The position numbers were made by a program, and so were the translations under genes. Positions 25,483 through 35,100 of a DNA stretch of 64,000 nucleotides are shown here, one piece after another. Positions within the stretch are counted from its first letter, which is position 1. The number at the start of each line of letters is the position of its first letter. The DNA is from Archangium primigenium (GTDB taxonomy: Bacteria > Myxococcota > Myxococcia > Myxococcales > Myxococcaceae): assembly GCF_016904885.1 (NCBI RefSeq), contig NZ_JADWYI010000001.1, positions 2,542,001-2,606,000 of the forward strand, written 5' to 3'. The notes beneath the pieces are model-generated. The model ran no database searches and was not told the DNA's origin. It was given only the letters and a program-made list of their open reading frames with translations.

Positions 25483-28400
25483 ATGTCCTTTACCCACCTC
25501 CACCTGCACTCCCTCTACTCGCTGCTCGATGGGGCGATCCGGATGAAGGATCTCATCAAGACGGTGAAGGAGAAGGGGATGTCGAGCGTGGCCGTGACGG
25601 ATCACGGCAACATGTTCGCCACCATCGACTTCTACAAGAAGGCGAAGGACGCGGGCATCAAGCCCATCATCGGCATGGAGACCTACGTCGCCGGGCCCAA
25701 GGGGCGCGAGGACCGGACCGAGAAGGTGGGCCACCACCTCATCCTCCTGGCCAAGAACAAGGAGGGCTACGACAACCTCAAGTACCTGTCGTCCATGGCC
25801 TACCGCCAGGGCTTCTACTACCACCCGCGCATCGACAAGAAGATCCTGGCCGACCACAGCAAGGGCCTGTTCGCGCTCACCGCGTGCCTGGGCGGCGAGG
25901 TGACGGGCGCGGCGTTCCGCGGGGACATGGACCACGCGCGCCGCGCGGCGCTCGAGTACAAGAACATCTTCGAGCCCGGCCAGTTCTTCCTCGAGGTGCA
26001 GTCCAACGGGATGCCCGAGCAGGAGACGGCCAACACCAACCTCAAGCAGCTCAGCCGCGACCTGGACATCCCGCTGTGCGCCACGGCCGACGCGCACTAC
26101 ATCAAGAAGGAGGATGCGCGCGCGCACGAGCTGCTCATGTGCATCGCCAGCGGCAAGACGCTCGCGGACGGCAAGCGCATGAAGCACTCCACGGACAAGC
26201 TCTACGTCACGAGCCCCCAGGAGATGCTCGCCTACTTCCACGACACGCCCGAGGCGGTGCACAACACCCAGCGGATCGTGGAGCAGATCGACCTGGAGCT
26301 GAAGCTGGGCAAGCCCATGCTGCCCACCTTCCAGGTGCCCGAGGGCTCCACCGCCGACAGCTACATGGCGGACCTGGCGCGCAAGAACCTGGAAGAGCGC
26401 TTCATGGAGATCGACACCGCGCGCTTCCGCGCGGGCCAGCCGCCCGTGGACCGCGAGCCCTACAAGGCCCGGCTGGAGCTGGAGATCGGCGTCATCCTGA
26501 AGATGGGGTTCAGCGGCTACTTCCTCATCGTGCAGGACTTCATCAACTGGGCCAAGCAGCACGGGATTCCGGTGGGCCCGGGCCGTGGCTCGGGCGCGGG
26601 CAGCCTCGTGGCGTACTGCCTGCGCATCACCGACCTGGATCCGCTCCCGTACAACCTGCTCTTCGAGCGCTTCCTCAACCCCGAGCGCGTGTCGATGCCC
26701 GACTTCGACGTCGATTTCTGCCAGGACCGGCGCGACGAGGTCATCAAGTACGTGGGCAAGAAGTACGGCGAGAACAACGTGGGGCAGATCATCACGTTCG
26801 GCTCGCTCAAGGCCAAGAGCGTGCTGCGCGACGTGTGCCGCGTGTTCGCGCTGCCCTTCAGCGAGGGCGACCGCATCTCCAAGCTGGTGCCCGAGGTGCT
26901 CGGCATCACGCTCAAGGAGGCCATCGAGCAGGAGCCCCGGCTCAAGGAGATGATGGAGAAGCCGAGCCCCATCGGCCAGGTGGACGGCAAGGACGTCACC
27001 ACCAAGGACGTGCTGGAGATCGCCATGGCGCTCGAGGGCCTGCACCGCCAGCCCGGCATGCACGCGGCCGGCGTGGTGATCGCGGACAAGCCCTTGTGGG
27101 AGTTCGTGCCCACCTACCAGCCCCCGGGCCAGGACACCCTCATCACCCAGTTCGCCAAGGACGAGGTGGAGGCCGCGGGCCTGGTGAAGTTCGACTTCCT
27201 CGGCCTCAAGACGCTCACGGTCATCCAGAACGCGCTCAACCTGGTCAACCGCAATCCGCCGGGCGGCAAGAAGATCGAGCGCGAGGACATCCCGCTGGAC
27301 GACGTGGAGGTCTGGAAGCTCATGGCGGAGGGGGACACCGCCGGCGTGTTCCAGATGGAGTCCAGCGGCTTCACCGAAATGGTGATGAAGCTCAAGCCGA
27401 GCTGCTTCGAGGACGTCATCGCCGCCGGCGCGCTCTACCGCCCGGGTCCGCTCGACTCGGGCATGGTGGACGTGTTCATCAACCGCAAGCACGGCCGCGA
27501 GCCCGTGCTCTATCCGCACCCGCTGCTCGAGCCCGTCCTCAAGGACACCTACGGCGTCATCGTCTACCAGGAACAGGTGATGCAGATCTCCCAGGTGCTG
27601 GGAGGCTACACCCTGGGCCGTGCCGACCTCTTGCGCCGCGCCATGGGCAAGAAGAAGGCCGAGGTCATGCAGGCCGAGCGCGCCGGCTTCCTCGAGGGCT
27701 GCAAGACGAACAACGTGGACCTGAAGGTCGCGGGGGAAATCTTCGACCTGATGGAGAAGTTCGCCGAGTACGGCTTCAACAAGAGCCACTCGGCGGCCTA
27801 CGGCCTGGTCACCCTGCACACCGCGTGGCTCAAGGCGCACTACCGCGTGGAGTTCATGGCGGCCCTTCTCACCAGCGAGAAGGACAACACCGACAAGGTG
27901 GTGCTGCACATCGGTGAGGCGCGCCAGTCGGGCGTGCAGGTGCTGCCGCCGGACGTGAACCAGTCGGACATGGCGTTCGGCGCCGTGGAGGGGAAGATCC
28001 GCTTCGGCCTGGGCGCCATCAAGGGCGTGGGCGAGGGCGCCATCGAGTCCATCGTGGAGGCGCGCCAGGAGGGGCCCTTCAAGAGCCTGTTCGACTTCTG
28101 CGAGCGCGTGGACTCGCGGCGCGTCAACCGCAAGGTGCTCGAGGCGCTGGTGAAGGCGGGCTCCTTCGACTTCGAGAAGCGGCCGCGCCGGCAGATCTTC
28201 GAGAGCATCGAGCGCGCGATGAACCGCGGCTCCAGCAGCCAGAAGGACAAGGCCGCGGGCCAGAGCTCGCTCTTCGGGATGCTCGGGGGCGGGGGGCCGG
28301 GCGGGGGCGTGAAGGACGACTACGCCCAGGTGGAGGAGTGGGCGGAGAAGGAGCGGCTGGCGCTGGAGAAGGAGGCCATCGGCTTCTACGTGTCGGGCCA

Positions 28401-29049
28401 CCCGCTGCACCAGTACGACAAGGAGCTCAAGCGCTACGCGCGGCCCATCACCGCGGTGCAGCGCGCGCGCAAGGACGAGCGGCTCACCATCGCCGGCGTG
28501 GTGGCGGCGCTGCGCGAGCGGCCCACCAAGACGGGCAAGCGCATGGCGTGGGTGACGCTGGAGGACCTGAGCGGCTCCTTGGAGCTCGTGTGCTTCCCGG
28601 GCAAGGACGGCACGCGCAACGTGATGGGCAAGGACGGCAAGTGGAGCAAGTCCGGGCCCAAGCCGGGCTTCGAGCACTGGGAGACCCTGCTCAAGAACGA
28701 CGATCCCATCCTGGTGACGGGCACGGTGCAGATCAACCAGCGCGACGAGGACACGCCGGTGGCGGAGCTCATCGTGGAGGACATCCAGAGCCTCAAGGCG
28801 GTGCGGGAAAAGCGCACCAAGCGGCTGGAGTTGCGCGTGCCGGTGGACCTGGCCACGGACGAGCGCCTGGTGAAGCTCGCGGAGATCGTGAAGAAGTACG
28901 AGGGCGCGACCCCCATGGCGCTCAGCCTCCTGTTCGCCAACGAGGGCGAGGCGCTCCTGGGCAACTTCGCCCTCAAGGTCCAGGTGAGCGATGACCTCAT
29001 CCAGTCCGTGGAGCGGCTGTTCGGCATGAAGGTGGTCGAGTTCGGCTGA
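25483..29049 (+). CDS. dnaE: DNA polymerase III alpha subunit (DnaE)
   Basis: 1188 residues, the normal DnaE length. The PHP domain opens with HLHLHS and carries TDHGNM and IGMETYV. The polymerase core has the catalytic aspartates in MPDFDVDFCQD (D407, D409, D411), GPGRGSGAGSLVAY and AGALYRPGPLDSGM. A helix-hairpin-helix region and an OB-fold (LTIAGVVAALRER, about 1000-1090) follow. It is the replicative polymerase subunit. The start must be this ATG because the PHP motif begins at residue 5, yet I see no Shine-Dalgarno sequence before it. The AAA/TOPRIM-like cassette begins 75 bases after its stop, with no terminator in between. Confidence 0.97.
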   Translation: MSFTHLHLHSLYSLLDGAIRMKDLIKTVKEKGMSSVAVTDHGNMFATIDFYKKAKDAGIKPIIGMETYVAGPKGREDRTEKVGHHLILLAKNKEGYDNLKYLSSMAYRQGFYYHPRIDKKILADHSKGLFALTACLGGEVTGAAFRGDMDHARRAALEYKNIFEPGQFFLEVQSNGMPEQETANTNLKQLSRDLDIPLCATADAHYIKKEDARAHELLMCIASGKTLADGKRMKHSTDKLYVTSPQEMLAYFHDTPEAVHNTQRIVEQIDLELKLGKPMLPTFQVPEGSTADSYMADLARKNLEERFMEIDTARFRAGQPPVDREPYKARLELEIGVILKMGFSGYFLIVQDFINWAKQHGIPVGPGRGSGAGSLVAYCLRITDLDPLPYNLLFERFLNPERVSMPDFDVDFCQDRRDEVIKYVGKKYGENNVGQIITFGSLKAKSVLRDVCRVFALPFSEGDRISKLVPEVLGITLKEAIEQEPRLKEMMEKPSPIGQVDGKDVTTKDVLEIAMALEGLHRQPGMHAAGVVIADKPLWEFVPTYQPPGQDTLITQFAKDEVEAAGLVKFDFLGLKTLTVIQNALNLVNRNPPGGKKIEREDIPLDDVEVWKLMAEGDTAGVFQMESSGFTEMVMKLKPSCFEDVIAAGALYRPGPLDSGMVDVFINRKHGREPVLYPHPLLEPVLKDTYGVIVYQEQVMQISQVLGGYTLGRADLLRRAMGKKKAEVMQAERAGFLEGCKTNNVDLKVAGEIFDLMEKFAEYGFNKSHSAAYGLVTLHTAWLKAHYRVEFMAALLTSEKDNTDKVVLHIGEARQSGVQVLPPDVNQSDMAFGAVEGKIRFGLGAIKGVGEGAIESIVEARQEGPFKSLFDFCERVDSRRVNRKVLEALVKAGSFDFEKRPRRQIFESIERAMNRGSSSQKDKAAGQSSLFGMLGGGGPGGGVKDDYAQVEEWAEKERLALEKEAIGFYVSGHPLHQYDKELKRYARPITAVQRARKDERLTIAGVVAALRERPTKTGKRMAWVTLEDLSGSLELVCFPGKDGTRNVMGKDGKWSKSGPKPGFEHWETLLKNDDPILVTGTVQINQRDEDTPVAELIVEDIQSLKAVREKRTKRLELRVPVDLATDERLVKLAEIVKKYEGATPMALSLLFANEGEALLGNFALKVQVSDDLIQSVERLFGMKVVEFG

Positions 29050-29124
29050 GTGTTTGTGTTGACCTCACATACTTTGGGCAGAGCGGGGATGTCGAATGCT
29101 GACGAGCAATGAGCGAGCTAGGAC

Positions 29125-30630
29125 ATGCTGACTCGACTAAAGATTGACGGCTTCAAGAATATGAATGCTGTTGATATTCGTTTTGGTCCGTTTACTTGTG
29201 TGGCGGGTGGCAATGGAGTGGGGAAATCAAATCTCTTCGATGCCATTCGGTTTCTAAGTGCACTCGCTGATCAACCTCTGCTGGATGCGGCTTTGTCGGT
29301 GCGTAATGAAGGAGGCGTTGGCGGCGATTTACGCAGTATTTTCCACCATGTGGGTGAACGGTATGGACGTACCTTGTCATTCATGGCGGAAATGTTAGTC
29401 CCTAAAAAAGGAATTGATGATTTAGGACAAGATGCTGAGGCTAGTATTACCTTCCTGCAGTACTCTTTGCATTTGGAGTATCGAGAAGAAGAGCGTGGAC
29501 AGTCACTAGGCGGTTTACAAATTACGCACGAATCCCTCAAGCACATTAGTTTGGGTGAAGCGAAAGCTCATCTCCCGTTTGCGCATAGCTCGCACTGGCG
29601 TCGCTCGGTGGTGACGGGTCGCAGGACTAGTCCATTCATTTCTACCGAACAAGCGGGAGAAAAGATATACATTAAGCTGCACGGCGATGGGGGAAAGGTT
29701 GGAAGAACCCGCCAGTTTTTGGCGGAAAGTCTTCCGCGAACAGTATTGTCGAGTGCTACCGCTGCTGAAAGCCCAACGGCTTTGCTTGCGCGAAGAGAGA
29801 TGCAGTCGTGGCGACTTTTACAATTGGAGCCTTCCGCTCTTAGGTCGCCCGATCCTTTTAGTGCACCGAGTAAACTAGGTTCAAACGGTGCGCATTTGCC
29901 TGCGACTTTAGGCCGGTTGGCGCAAATTCATCGCGGACGACGTGAGAGGACTCCAACTTCTCAGCAAATATATACGCGAATTGCAAACCGTTTGGCCCAA
30001 TTGGTTGAAGGGGTTCGTTCGGTTCGAGTTGATGCGGACGAGCGGCGAGAATTGCTTACTCTTGTTGTTCGAGATCGAGACGGAACTGAGCACGAAGCTA
30101 AGGGGTTGTCGGATGGTACGCTCAGATTTCTCGCCCTGTGCGTTTTGGAAAGTGACCCTCAATCTCAAGGGTTGCTTTGTCTGGAGGAGCCCGAAAACGG
30201 GATTCATCCAGAAAGAATTCCAGCTATTATTAGGCTTATGCGAGATTTGGCTGTTGATGCGAACGAGCCAGTCGATGATGACAACCCTTTGCGGCAGGTT
30301 ATCATCAATACGCATTCGCCGGCAGTTGTGAGTATTGTTCCGGATGAGAGCTTGGTCGTAGCTGCCTCTGAGCCTGTCGTGCTGGAGGAACAGCGGTGTT
30401 CTATTGCTTCCTTTAGATGGTTGCCCAAAACGTGGAGATCTCAAGCTGATCATGAAACGGAAGCAGTACCTAAAGGTAAACTGCTGGCTTATCTTAATCC
30501 GTTGGGAGTTATCGCGCATGAGCAGCAGGTGGGGGATGTGGCGCGCAAGCCGACTCGGCGAGTTATGGACCGACTGGATGTTCAGTTGTTGTTGCCGTTG
30601 CCAATTACTTCTGCGGCGGATTCCTCATGA
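29125..30630 (+). CDS. AAA-family ATPase (AAA_21/OLD-like), putative defence ATPase
   Basis: 501 residues with an ABC/SMC-type ATPase fold: Walker A GGNGVGKS (28-35), a signature-like KGLSDGTLRF (about 327-334), Walker B LLCLEEPENG with tandem Glu354-Glu355, and a switch histidine in NTHSPA (H397). About 270 residues of unrecognised helical sequence separate Walker A from the signature. No TOPRIM or nuclease domain is fused at the C-terminus, unlike OLD/GajA; the next gene supplies a TOPRIM-like protein instead. The start has only an AGGA very close to the ATG. The gene is AT-rich relative to its neighbours and overlaps the next gene by four bases (ATGA). It probably powers or senses for the partner in phage defence (inference). 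Alternative: a housekeeping RecF-like accessory ATPase. Confidence 0.85.
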   Translation: MLTRLKIDGFKNMNAVDIRFGPFTCVAGGNGVGKSNLFDAIRFLSALADQPLLDAALSVRNEGGVGGDLRSIFHHVGERYGRTLSFMAEMLVPKKGIDDLGQDAEASITFLQYSLHLEYREEERGQSLGGLQITHESLKHISLGEAKAHLPFAHSSHWRRSVVTGRRTSPFISTEQAGEKIYIKLHGDGGKVGRTRQFLAESLPRTVLSSATAAESPTALLARREMQSWRLLQLEPSALRSPDPFSAPSKLGSNGAHLPATLGRLAQIHRGRRERTPTSQQIYTRIANRLAQLVEGVRSVRVDADERRELLTLVVRDRDGTEHEAKGLSDGTLRFLALCVLESDPQSQGLLCLEEPENGIHPERIPAIIRLMRDLAVDANEPVDDDNPLRQVIINTHSPAVVSIVPDESLVVAASEPVVLEEQRCSIASFRWLPKTWRSQADHETEAVPKGKLLAYLNPLGVIAHEQQVGDVARKPTRRVMDRLDVQLLLPLPITSAADSS

Positions 30631-31253
30631 AGTGTTTCCGCTACTCTCTGCTGAGTGATGGCCCTTCGGATCGAATGTTGATGCCAGCGCTGGATTGGTT
30701 GCTTCAGCGGCACTCGCGGCATTCTTTTGTGGGAGAGTGGGCTGAACTTCGCCGGCTGCCTCGCCCACCGCGCACTCTGGGTGAGCGGATTCAGATGTGT
30801 TTGGAATTGTATCCCTGTGAGCTGTTATTTGTGCATCGGGATGCGGAATCGGCCAGTCGAGTGGATAGGGTCGAAGAAATATCACAAGCGCTAGCTCTTG
30901 TTGATGCGCCACCGGCAATTCATGTTGTTCCTGTGCGTATGCAGGAAGCTTGGCTGTTATTCAATGAGTCTGCAATACGCGAAGCTGCTGATAACCCAAA
31001 TGGTCAAGAGCGACTGGTTCTGCCTGGGTTGTCCTTTTTGGAAGGTGTGTTAGACCCTAAAGAGGTTCTTCGAGACTTACTGAGGGTGGCTAGCGGCCAT
31101 TCTGGGCGTCGTTTGAAGAACTTCGATGCTCATGCAAGAACTTACCGGCTCGCACAGATTTTGACAGATTACTTGCCTCTCCTTCAGGTTCCAGCGTTCA
31201 AGGAGTTAGACGAGGATGTGCGGAAAACAATTAAGGAAAATGGCTGGGCGTGA
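30627..31253 (+). CDS. TOPRIM-like / DUF4276-like partner protein
   Basis: 208 residues. The N-terminus (LLSDGPSD, 8-15) matches the first TOPRIM strand and loop, usually E-G-x-x-D, but with Asp11 where Glu is usual. The second motif LLFVHRDAES (67-75) gives D72 and E74, a DxE form of the DxD metal site. HVVPVRMQEAWLLF follows, resembling the conserved EAWLL segment I associate with DUF4276, and a helical C-terminus completes it. TOPRIM proteins cut or bind nucleic acids with metal ions. The ATG overlaps the ATPase stop as ATGA, so the two are co-translated and probably form one complex. AbiL, PARIS and retron/OLD systems combine such parts, but I cannot assign this one. Confidence 0.75.
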   Translation: MKCFRYSLLSDGPSDRMLMPALDWLLQRHSRHSFVGEWAELRRLPRPPRTLGERIQMCLELYPCELLFVHRDAESASRVDRVEEISQALALVDAPPAIHVVPVRMQEAWLLFNESAIREAADNPNGQERLVLPGLSFLEGVLDPKEVLRDLLRVASGHSGRRLKNFDAHARTYRLAQILTDYLPLLQVPAFKELDEDVRKTIKENGWA

Positions 31254-31275
31254 ACTCAAGTTTTAGGGGAGTGGC

Positions 31276-32079
31276 ATGACGCAGAGCGTGTTCCGGGACG
31301 GGTTGCTGGCGGGCAAGGTGGCGTTCATCACCGGGGGCAGCAGTGGCATCAACCTCGGCATCGCCGAGGCCTTCGTGAAGGCGGGCGCCCACGTCACCAT
31401 CAACGGGCGCAACGTGGAGAAGCTCGAGGCGGCGGTGAAGGGGCTCCAGGCCCACGGCTCCGCCCGGGGCGTCGCCGCCGACGTGCGCCAGTACGACGCC
31501 ATGGCCCAGGCGCTCCAGGGCACGCGCGACGCGCACGGGGAGATCGACATCCTCGTGTGCGGCGCGGCCGGCAACTTCCCCGCGCCCGCGGTGGGCATGT
31601 CCTCCAACGCCTTCCGCTCGGTCATGGAGATCGACGTGCTGGGCACCTTCAACACCTGCCGCGCCGCCTTCGAGCATCTGCGCAAGCCGGGCGCCAGCGT
31701 GATCAACATCTCCGCGCCCCAGGCCTACCTGCCCATGGCCCTGCAGGCCCACGTGTGCGCCGCCAAGGCCGGCGTGGACATGCTCACCCGCACGCTCGCC
31801 ATCGAGTGGGGCGGGGCGGGCGTGCGCGTCAACTCCATCGTCCCCGGCCCCATCGACGACACCGAGGGCATGCGCCGGCTCGCCCCCGGCGACGACGTGC
31901 GCGAGAAGCTGATCGGCTCGCTGCCCCTGGGTCGCTTCGGGACGAAGCAGGACATCGCGCAACTCGCGCTTTTCCTGGTCTCGGATGCCGCCACGTACGT
32001 CACCGGTTCGCTCATGGTGTGTGACGGCGGCCAGTCCCTGCTGGGCTCGGGGTTGATGCTGCGCGCGATGGGCGTCTAG
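31276..32079 (+). CDS. SDR oxidoreductase, 2,4-dienoyl-CoA reductase type
   Basis: 267 residues with the NADP-binding TGGSSGINLGIAEAF motif and the C-terminal SIVPGPIDDTEGMRRLAP and TGSLMVCDGGQSL segments. The pattern after the coenzyme site (QAHVCAAKAGVDMLTRTLAIEWG) is that of peroxisomal-type 2,4-dienoyl-CoA reductases (DECR2). The usual SDR Tyr of YxxxK is absent: Val stands four residues before the Lys, with His next to it. DECR2-type enzymes share this loss. The likely role is reduction of unsaturated acyl-CoA in beta-oxidation. A GGGGAG ribosome-binding site precedes the ATG. The gene returns to high GC, 22 bases after the AT-rich cassette. Confidence 0.85.
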   Translation: MTQSVFRDGLLAGKVAFITGGSSGINLGIAEAFVKAGAHVTINGRNVEKLEAAVKGLQAHGSARGVAADVRQYDAMAQALQGTRDAHGEIDILVCGAAGNFPAPAVGMSSNAFRSVMEIDVLGTFNTCRAAFEHLRKPGASVINISAPQAYLPMALQAHVCAAKAGVDMLTRTLAIEWGGAGVRVNSIVPGPIDDTEGMRRLAPGDDVREKLIGSLPLGRFGTKQDIAQLALFLVSDAATYVTGSLMVCDGGQSLLGSGLMLRAMGV

Positions 32080-32199
32080 GCGAGCGTTCTTCCGCCACTG
32101 CGTTTTTCCGCCCACGGGGTGTCTGATAGAAAGCACTCCGTGCCCGTGGAGCCCTCCTGGTTGACGGGTGCTGCTTTCCCCCTCCCTTGGAGTCGCCCC

Positions 32200-35100
32200 A
32201 TGACGCATGGCCTCCCCCCGCTGTCACGCTGGCTCGCGTGCAGCGTGTTGTTGCTCGGTCTCACCCTCACTGGCACGGGCTGCCGCGAGGACAACCCGCC
32301 CACGCCGCCACCGCCCGCGCGGGCGCTCCCGGACGCGGAGCGCTCCACGGTGGAGGTGAACCCGGCGACGGGGGCTCGTGCCAATGGCGTGGATGGTGTC
32401 GACATCCAGGTGACGGTGCGCGCGGCGGACGGCACGCCGCTGGCGGGTCACGCGGTGACGGTGGCGGCCTCGGGCGTGGGCAACACGCTCCAGCAGCCCG
32501 CGGGGCCCACGGACGCGGAGGGCGCGGCGAGCGCGCGGCTCACCTCCACGGCCGCGGGCGTGAAGACGGTGACGGTGTCGGTGGCCACGGAGGGCGGCGC
32601 GGTGGTGCTGGCCTCCCAGCCCACCGTGGAGTTCGTGCGGGAGCCCGCCACGCGGCTGGCCTTCACCTCGGCGCCGGGCTTCGGCACCGCGGGCGCGCCC
32701 CTGGACGCGTTCGAGGTGGTCATCCAGAACGCGGCGGGCGGGACGGTCGCGGGCGCGGGGGACACGGTGACGCTGTCGCTCGGAGACGCTCCGGCGGGCG
32801 CCACGCTCAAGGGCGAGGTGTCGGTGGCGGCGGTGAACGGGGTGGCGCGCTTCCCCTCGCTGGTGATCGAGAAGGCCGGGACGAACTACACGCTCGTGGC
32901 CCGGGTGGACGGCCTGCCCGAGGCGAAGAGCCCCGCGTTCGACGTCCAGCCCGCCGCGCCCTCCGCGCTGGCGCTGACGGCGTCCCAGACGGACGTGGTG
33001 GTGGGCACGCCGGTGAGCCTGGGCCTGACGGTGGTGGATGGGTTCGGCAACACGGTGACCCCGTACACGGGCACCGTGCGCTTCTCGTCCGATGATGGCG
33101 CGGCCTCGCTGCCCGCGGACTACACCTTCACCCCGGCGGCCCAGGGTCGCCACGACTTCTCCAACGGCTTCACGCCGCGCACCGTGGGCACGTCGCGCCA
33201 GGTGACGGTGACGGACCGGGACAACGCGGCCCTCACCGGCTCGGTGACCTTCACCGTGCGGCCGGGCACGGCCCGCAAGCTCGTCTTCACCCAGCAGCCG
33301 GCCACCACGTCCGTGCGCGCGCCCTTCGCCGTGCGGGTGGGCGTGGTGGATGCCCTGGGCAACCCGGTGTCCGTGTCCTCGCCCGGGGTGACGCTGGCCG
33401 TCAACAAGGGCGGCACGCTCGCGGGGACGGTCTCGGTGGCGCCGGTGGCGGGCGAGGCCTCCTTCCCGGGCCTGTCCATCGCGCAGGAGGCCGAGGGCTA
33501 CGTGCTGACGGCCACCGCCTCGGGTCTGGAGCCGGCGACGAGCACCGCCTTCACCATCGTCGATGACGTGCCGCCCGCGGTGCCCGTGGTGACCCAGTCC
33601 GGCTCCACCGCCGCGTCGGTCACCGTGGCCTGGACGGCGGTGGGGGACGACGGAACGGCGGGCACGGCCACCCGTCAGGAGCTGCGCTACGCCACGACGG
33701 ACATCACCTCGGAGGCGAGCTTCGCGGCGGCCACCCTGGTGACCACGGGCGCGCCCAAGGCGGCGGGCAGCGCCGAGTCGGCGGTGATCTCCGGCCTGCA
33801 GCAGGGCCGGGACTACTACGTGGCCCTGAAGGTGACGGACAACGCGGGCAACTCCGCGCGCTCGGCGACGCGGCTGGTGTCCACGCTGGCGCTCAACGCC
33901 TCGCGGCTCGCCTTCAGCGTCCAGCCCCAGAGTGGCACGGCGGGCGTGACGCTGGCCCCCATCAAGGTGGAGATCCGGGACGCGGCGGGCGCGCTCGTGG
34001 ACACGGCGACCTCGGCGGTGACGCTGACGGTGGTGGGCACCTCCGGGTATGGTCCCTTCACCGTGTCCGCGGTCAACGGCGTGGCGACCTTCTCCGCGGT
34101 GCGCATCGACACCGCGGGCAAGGGCTACACGCTCAAGGCCACGGCGGGCTCGCTCACCGAGGCCACCAGCACGCCCTTCGACATCGCGTCCGCGGCCGCG
34201 GCGTCCCTGACGCTGACGGGACTGCCCGCCACGGTGACCGCGGGCAGCGCCCAGAGCCTGACCGTGGAGGTGCGTGACGCCTTCAACAACCTCGCGGCGG
34301 GCTACACGGGCACCGTCCGCTTCACCTCGAGCGACACGAAGGCGGTCCTCCCCGCGGACGCCACGTTCTCCGCCACGGACGCGGGCCGCAAGACCCTGTC
34401 GGTGACGCTCAACTCGGTGAACAGCCAGTCGGTGACGGTGAAGGACGTGGTGCGCGGCGAGCTGACCGCCACGGCCTCGACGGTGGTGAACCAGGGCACG
34501 CCCGCCAAGCTCGTGTTCCAGACCCAGCCGACCCACGGCACCGTGCGCGCGGCGCTCGGCGCGGTGTCCGTGGCCATCGCGGACGCGTCCGGCAACGTGC
34601 TCGACGTGAGCGCGCCGACCATCTCCCTGCACCTGGTGGGCGGCAATGCCTCGGCCACGCTCGAGGGCACGCTGACCGCGACCCCCTCGGCGGGCGTGGC
34701 CACCTTCTCCGGCCTGAAGATCGACCAGCAGGGCACGGGCTTCCGCTTCGAGGCCACGGCGGGCACGCTCAACGGCGCGAGCAGCAACCCGTTCACCATC
34801 GTGGACGACCTGTCGCCGGCCGCCGTGACGCTCCGGGTGGAGGGCACGATCACCAGCACCCGCATCCCCCTGGCCTGGTCGGCGGTGGGTGATGACGGAA
34901 TGCTCGGTCTGGCCAGTGCCTACGACCTGCGCTACTCCACGAGCCCCATCGACGCGGCGAACTTCGCGTCCGCGACCCAGGTGCTCACGGATCCGCCGCT
35001 GCCTCCGGGCTCGGCCGAGGCGGTGGAGATCACCGGCCTGACGCCCAGCACCCGCTACTACCTGGCCCTGAAGGTGGAGGACGACGCGGGCAACTCCGTG

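Larger units (their letters stand above)
29050..31260. mobile_element. AT-rich two-gene cassette (putative genomic islet)
   Basis: Base composition drops sharply here: 28 of 60 bases are G or C at 29161-29220, against 37 of 60 just before (28981-29040) and 39 of 60 just after (31321-31380). Codon use shifts with it, with many AT-ending codons. The segment holds exactly two overlapping genes and sits between dnaE and the SDR gene. I found no integrase, IS ends or flanking direct repeats, so the edges are approximate and the means of entry is unknown. Confidence 0.75.

Noticed and set aside
29050-29124. A sigma-70 promoter (TTGACC near 29058) for the ATPase cassette
   Set aside because: No -10 element at a suitable distance; only a TACTTT five bases away, too close to be a real pair.
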